Assembly: GCA_964476625.1 (NCBI GenBank)
Contig: CAYZBJ010000073.1
Location: forward strand, 1 to 22,827
DNA length: 22,827 nt
Direction of reading: 5' to 3'
DNA from: JAMLIN01 sp964476625
GTDB lineage: Bacteria > Pseudomonadota > Gammaproteobacteria > Burkholderiales > Burkholderiaceae_E
How positions within the stretch are numbered: position 1 is the stretch's first letter; the number at the start of each line of letters is the position of its first letter. Under the pieces are notes generated by a model. It was not told the DNA's origin. It made no database searches and saw only the letters and a list, made by a program, of their open reading frames with translations. Shown here piece by piece: positions 22,617 through 22,827 of the stretch. A program made the position numbers and the translations under genes.

Positions 22617-22827
22617 TCATCGCCTGTACGCGACCCAACCCTTGAAAGTGAATGCGCAATAGAACAACTCGACTTGCGTGAATCCGGCCTCGCCGAGCAG
22701 CTCAGCGTCCTGCTCCGGCGAGAGCACGGGCAGTCGCCCCTTGAGCGCCAGAATGTTCTCGGCCTGCGCTGAAGGCATTCCGGAGGCAACCGCGAAAGCG
22801 ACATTGCGCTGGAGCCACTTGTCCTGG
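22617..22827 (-). CDS. Probable class I SAM-dependent methyltransferase, C-terminal fragment (5' end outside window)
   Basis: Leftward frame open from the window edge to TGA at 22619-22617, 69 residues visible. The sequence includes LALKGRLPVLSPEQDAELL and ends GEAGFTQVELFYCAFTFKGWVAYRR. The GF-x-x-V-E-L-F-Y-x-A-F-x-F-x-G-W-V-A-Y ending is typical of the last strands of small class I SAM methyltransferases (Methyltransf_12/25 type). The SAM-binding motif would lie outside the window, so this is a family-level call on a fragment. It converges on the H1-like gene, with its own terminator not evident. Confidence 0.6.
   Translation of the reverse strand, partial: QDKWLQRNVAFAVASGMPSAQAENILALKGRLPVLSPEQDAELLGEAGFTQVELFYCAFTFKGWVAYRR

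Overview
The window is GC-rich chromosomal DNA that looks like a betaproteobacterium, most likely Burkholderiales. The evidence is the block ffh / ypjD-like / PP0621-like / pilS / pilR / ampD / nrdA / nrdB, a Lys-Ala repeat histone H1-like gene ending in AWPFPTSSKP, and a class Ia ribonucleotide reductase with two ATP-cones. Two N runs mark assembly joins (10 N at 3313-3322, 100 N at 22161-22260), so this is a draft or metagenome scaffold. Genes are densely packed and many stop and start codons overlap.

Layout. (1) 3-1920, + strand: 3' part of proS, then a secreted lytic transglycosylase. (2) 2012-8829: a leftward MarR-type regulator faces a rightward acyl-CoA ligase across a 37-bp gap. The gap holds an inverted repeat (2471-2493) overlapping a shared -10 core. 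Behind the ligase are a Tat-exported binding protein and a branched-chain-amino-acid-type ABC transporter (livHMGF). Together these look like a ligand-inducible import-and-CoA-activation module for a carboxylic acid. (3) 8830-8973: a repeat cluster of GGGGTCA units ending in a perfect 24-bp inverted repeat. (4) 8974-11774, - strand: ffh followed by an overlapping GlcD-type FAD oxidase. (5) 11797-16677, + strand: YpjD/CcsA-like membrane protein, a small membrane-anchored Cys protein, the PilS/PilR two-component system and AmpD, the last four chained by overlapping stop/start codons (PP0621-like to AmpD). (6) 16678-21441: nrdA and nrdB. nrdA has a good sigma-70 promoter overlapped by two NrdR boxes exactly 31 bp apart. 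(7) 21743-22573: the H1-like gene, interrupted by the second gap, with three 3' hairpins, the last a strong intrinsic terminator. (8) 22617-22827, - strand: C-terminal end of a probable methyltransferase.

The 10-N gap appears artefactual: the same 9 bases flank it on both sides, and collapsing the gap plus one copy restores the ligase frame. No gene family here is obviously new. The least-explained parts are the MarR/ligase/ABC module (ligand unknown), the GGGGTCA hairpin repeat, the H1-like leader, and the LSWD motif at both ends of NrdB.
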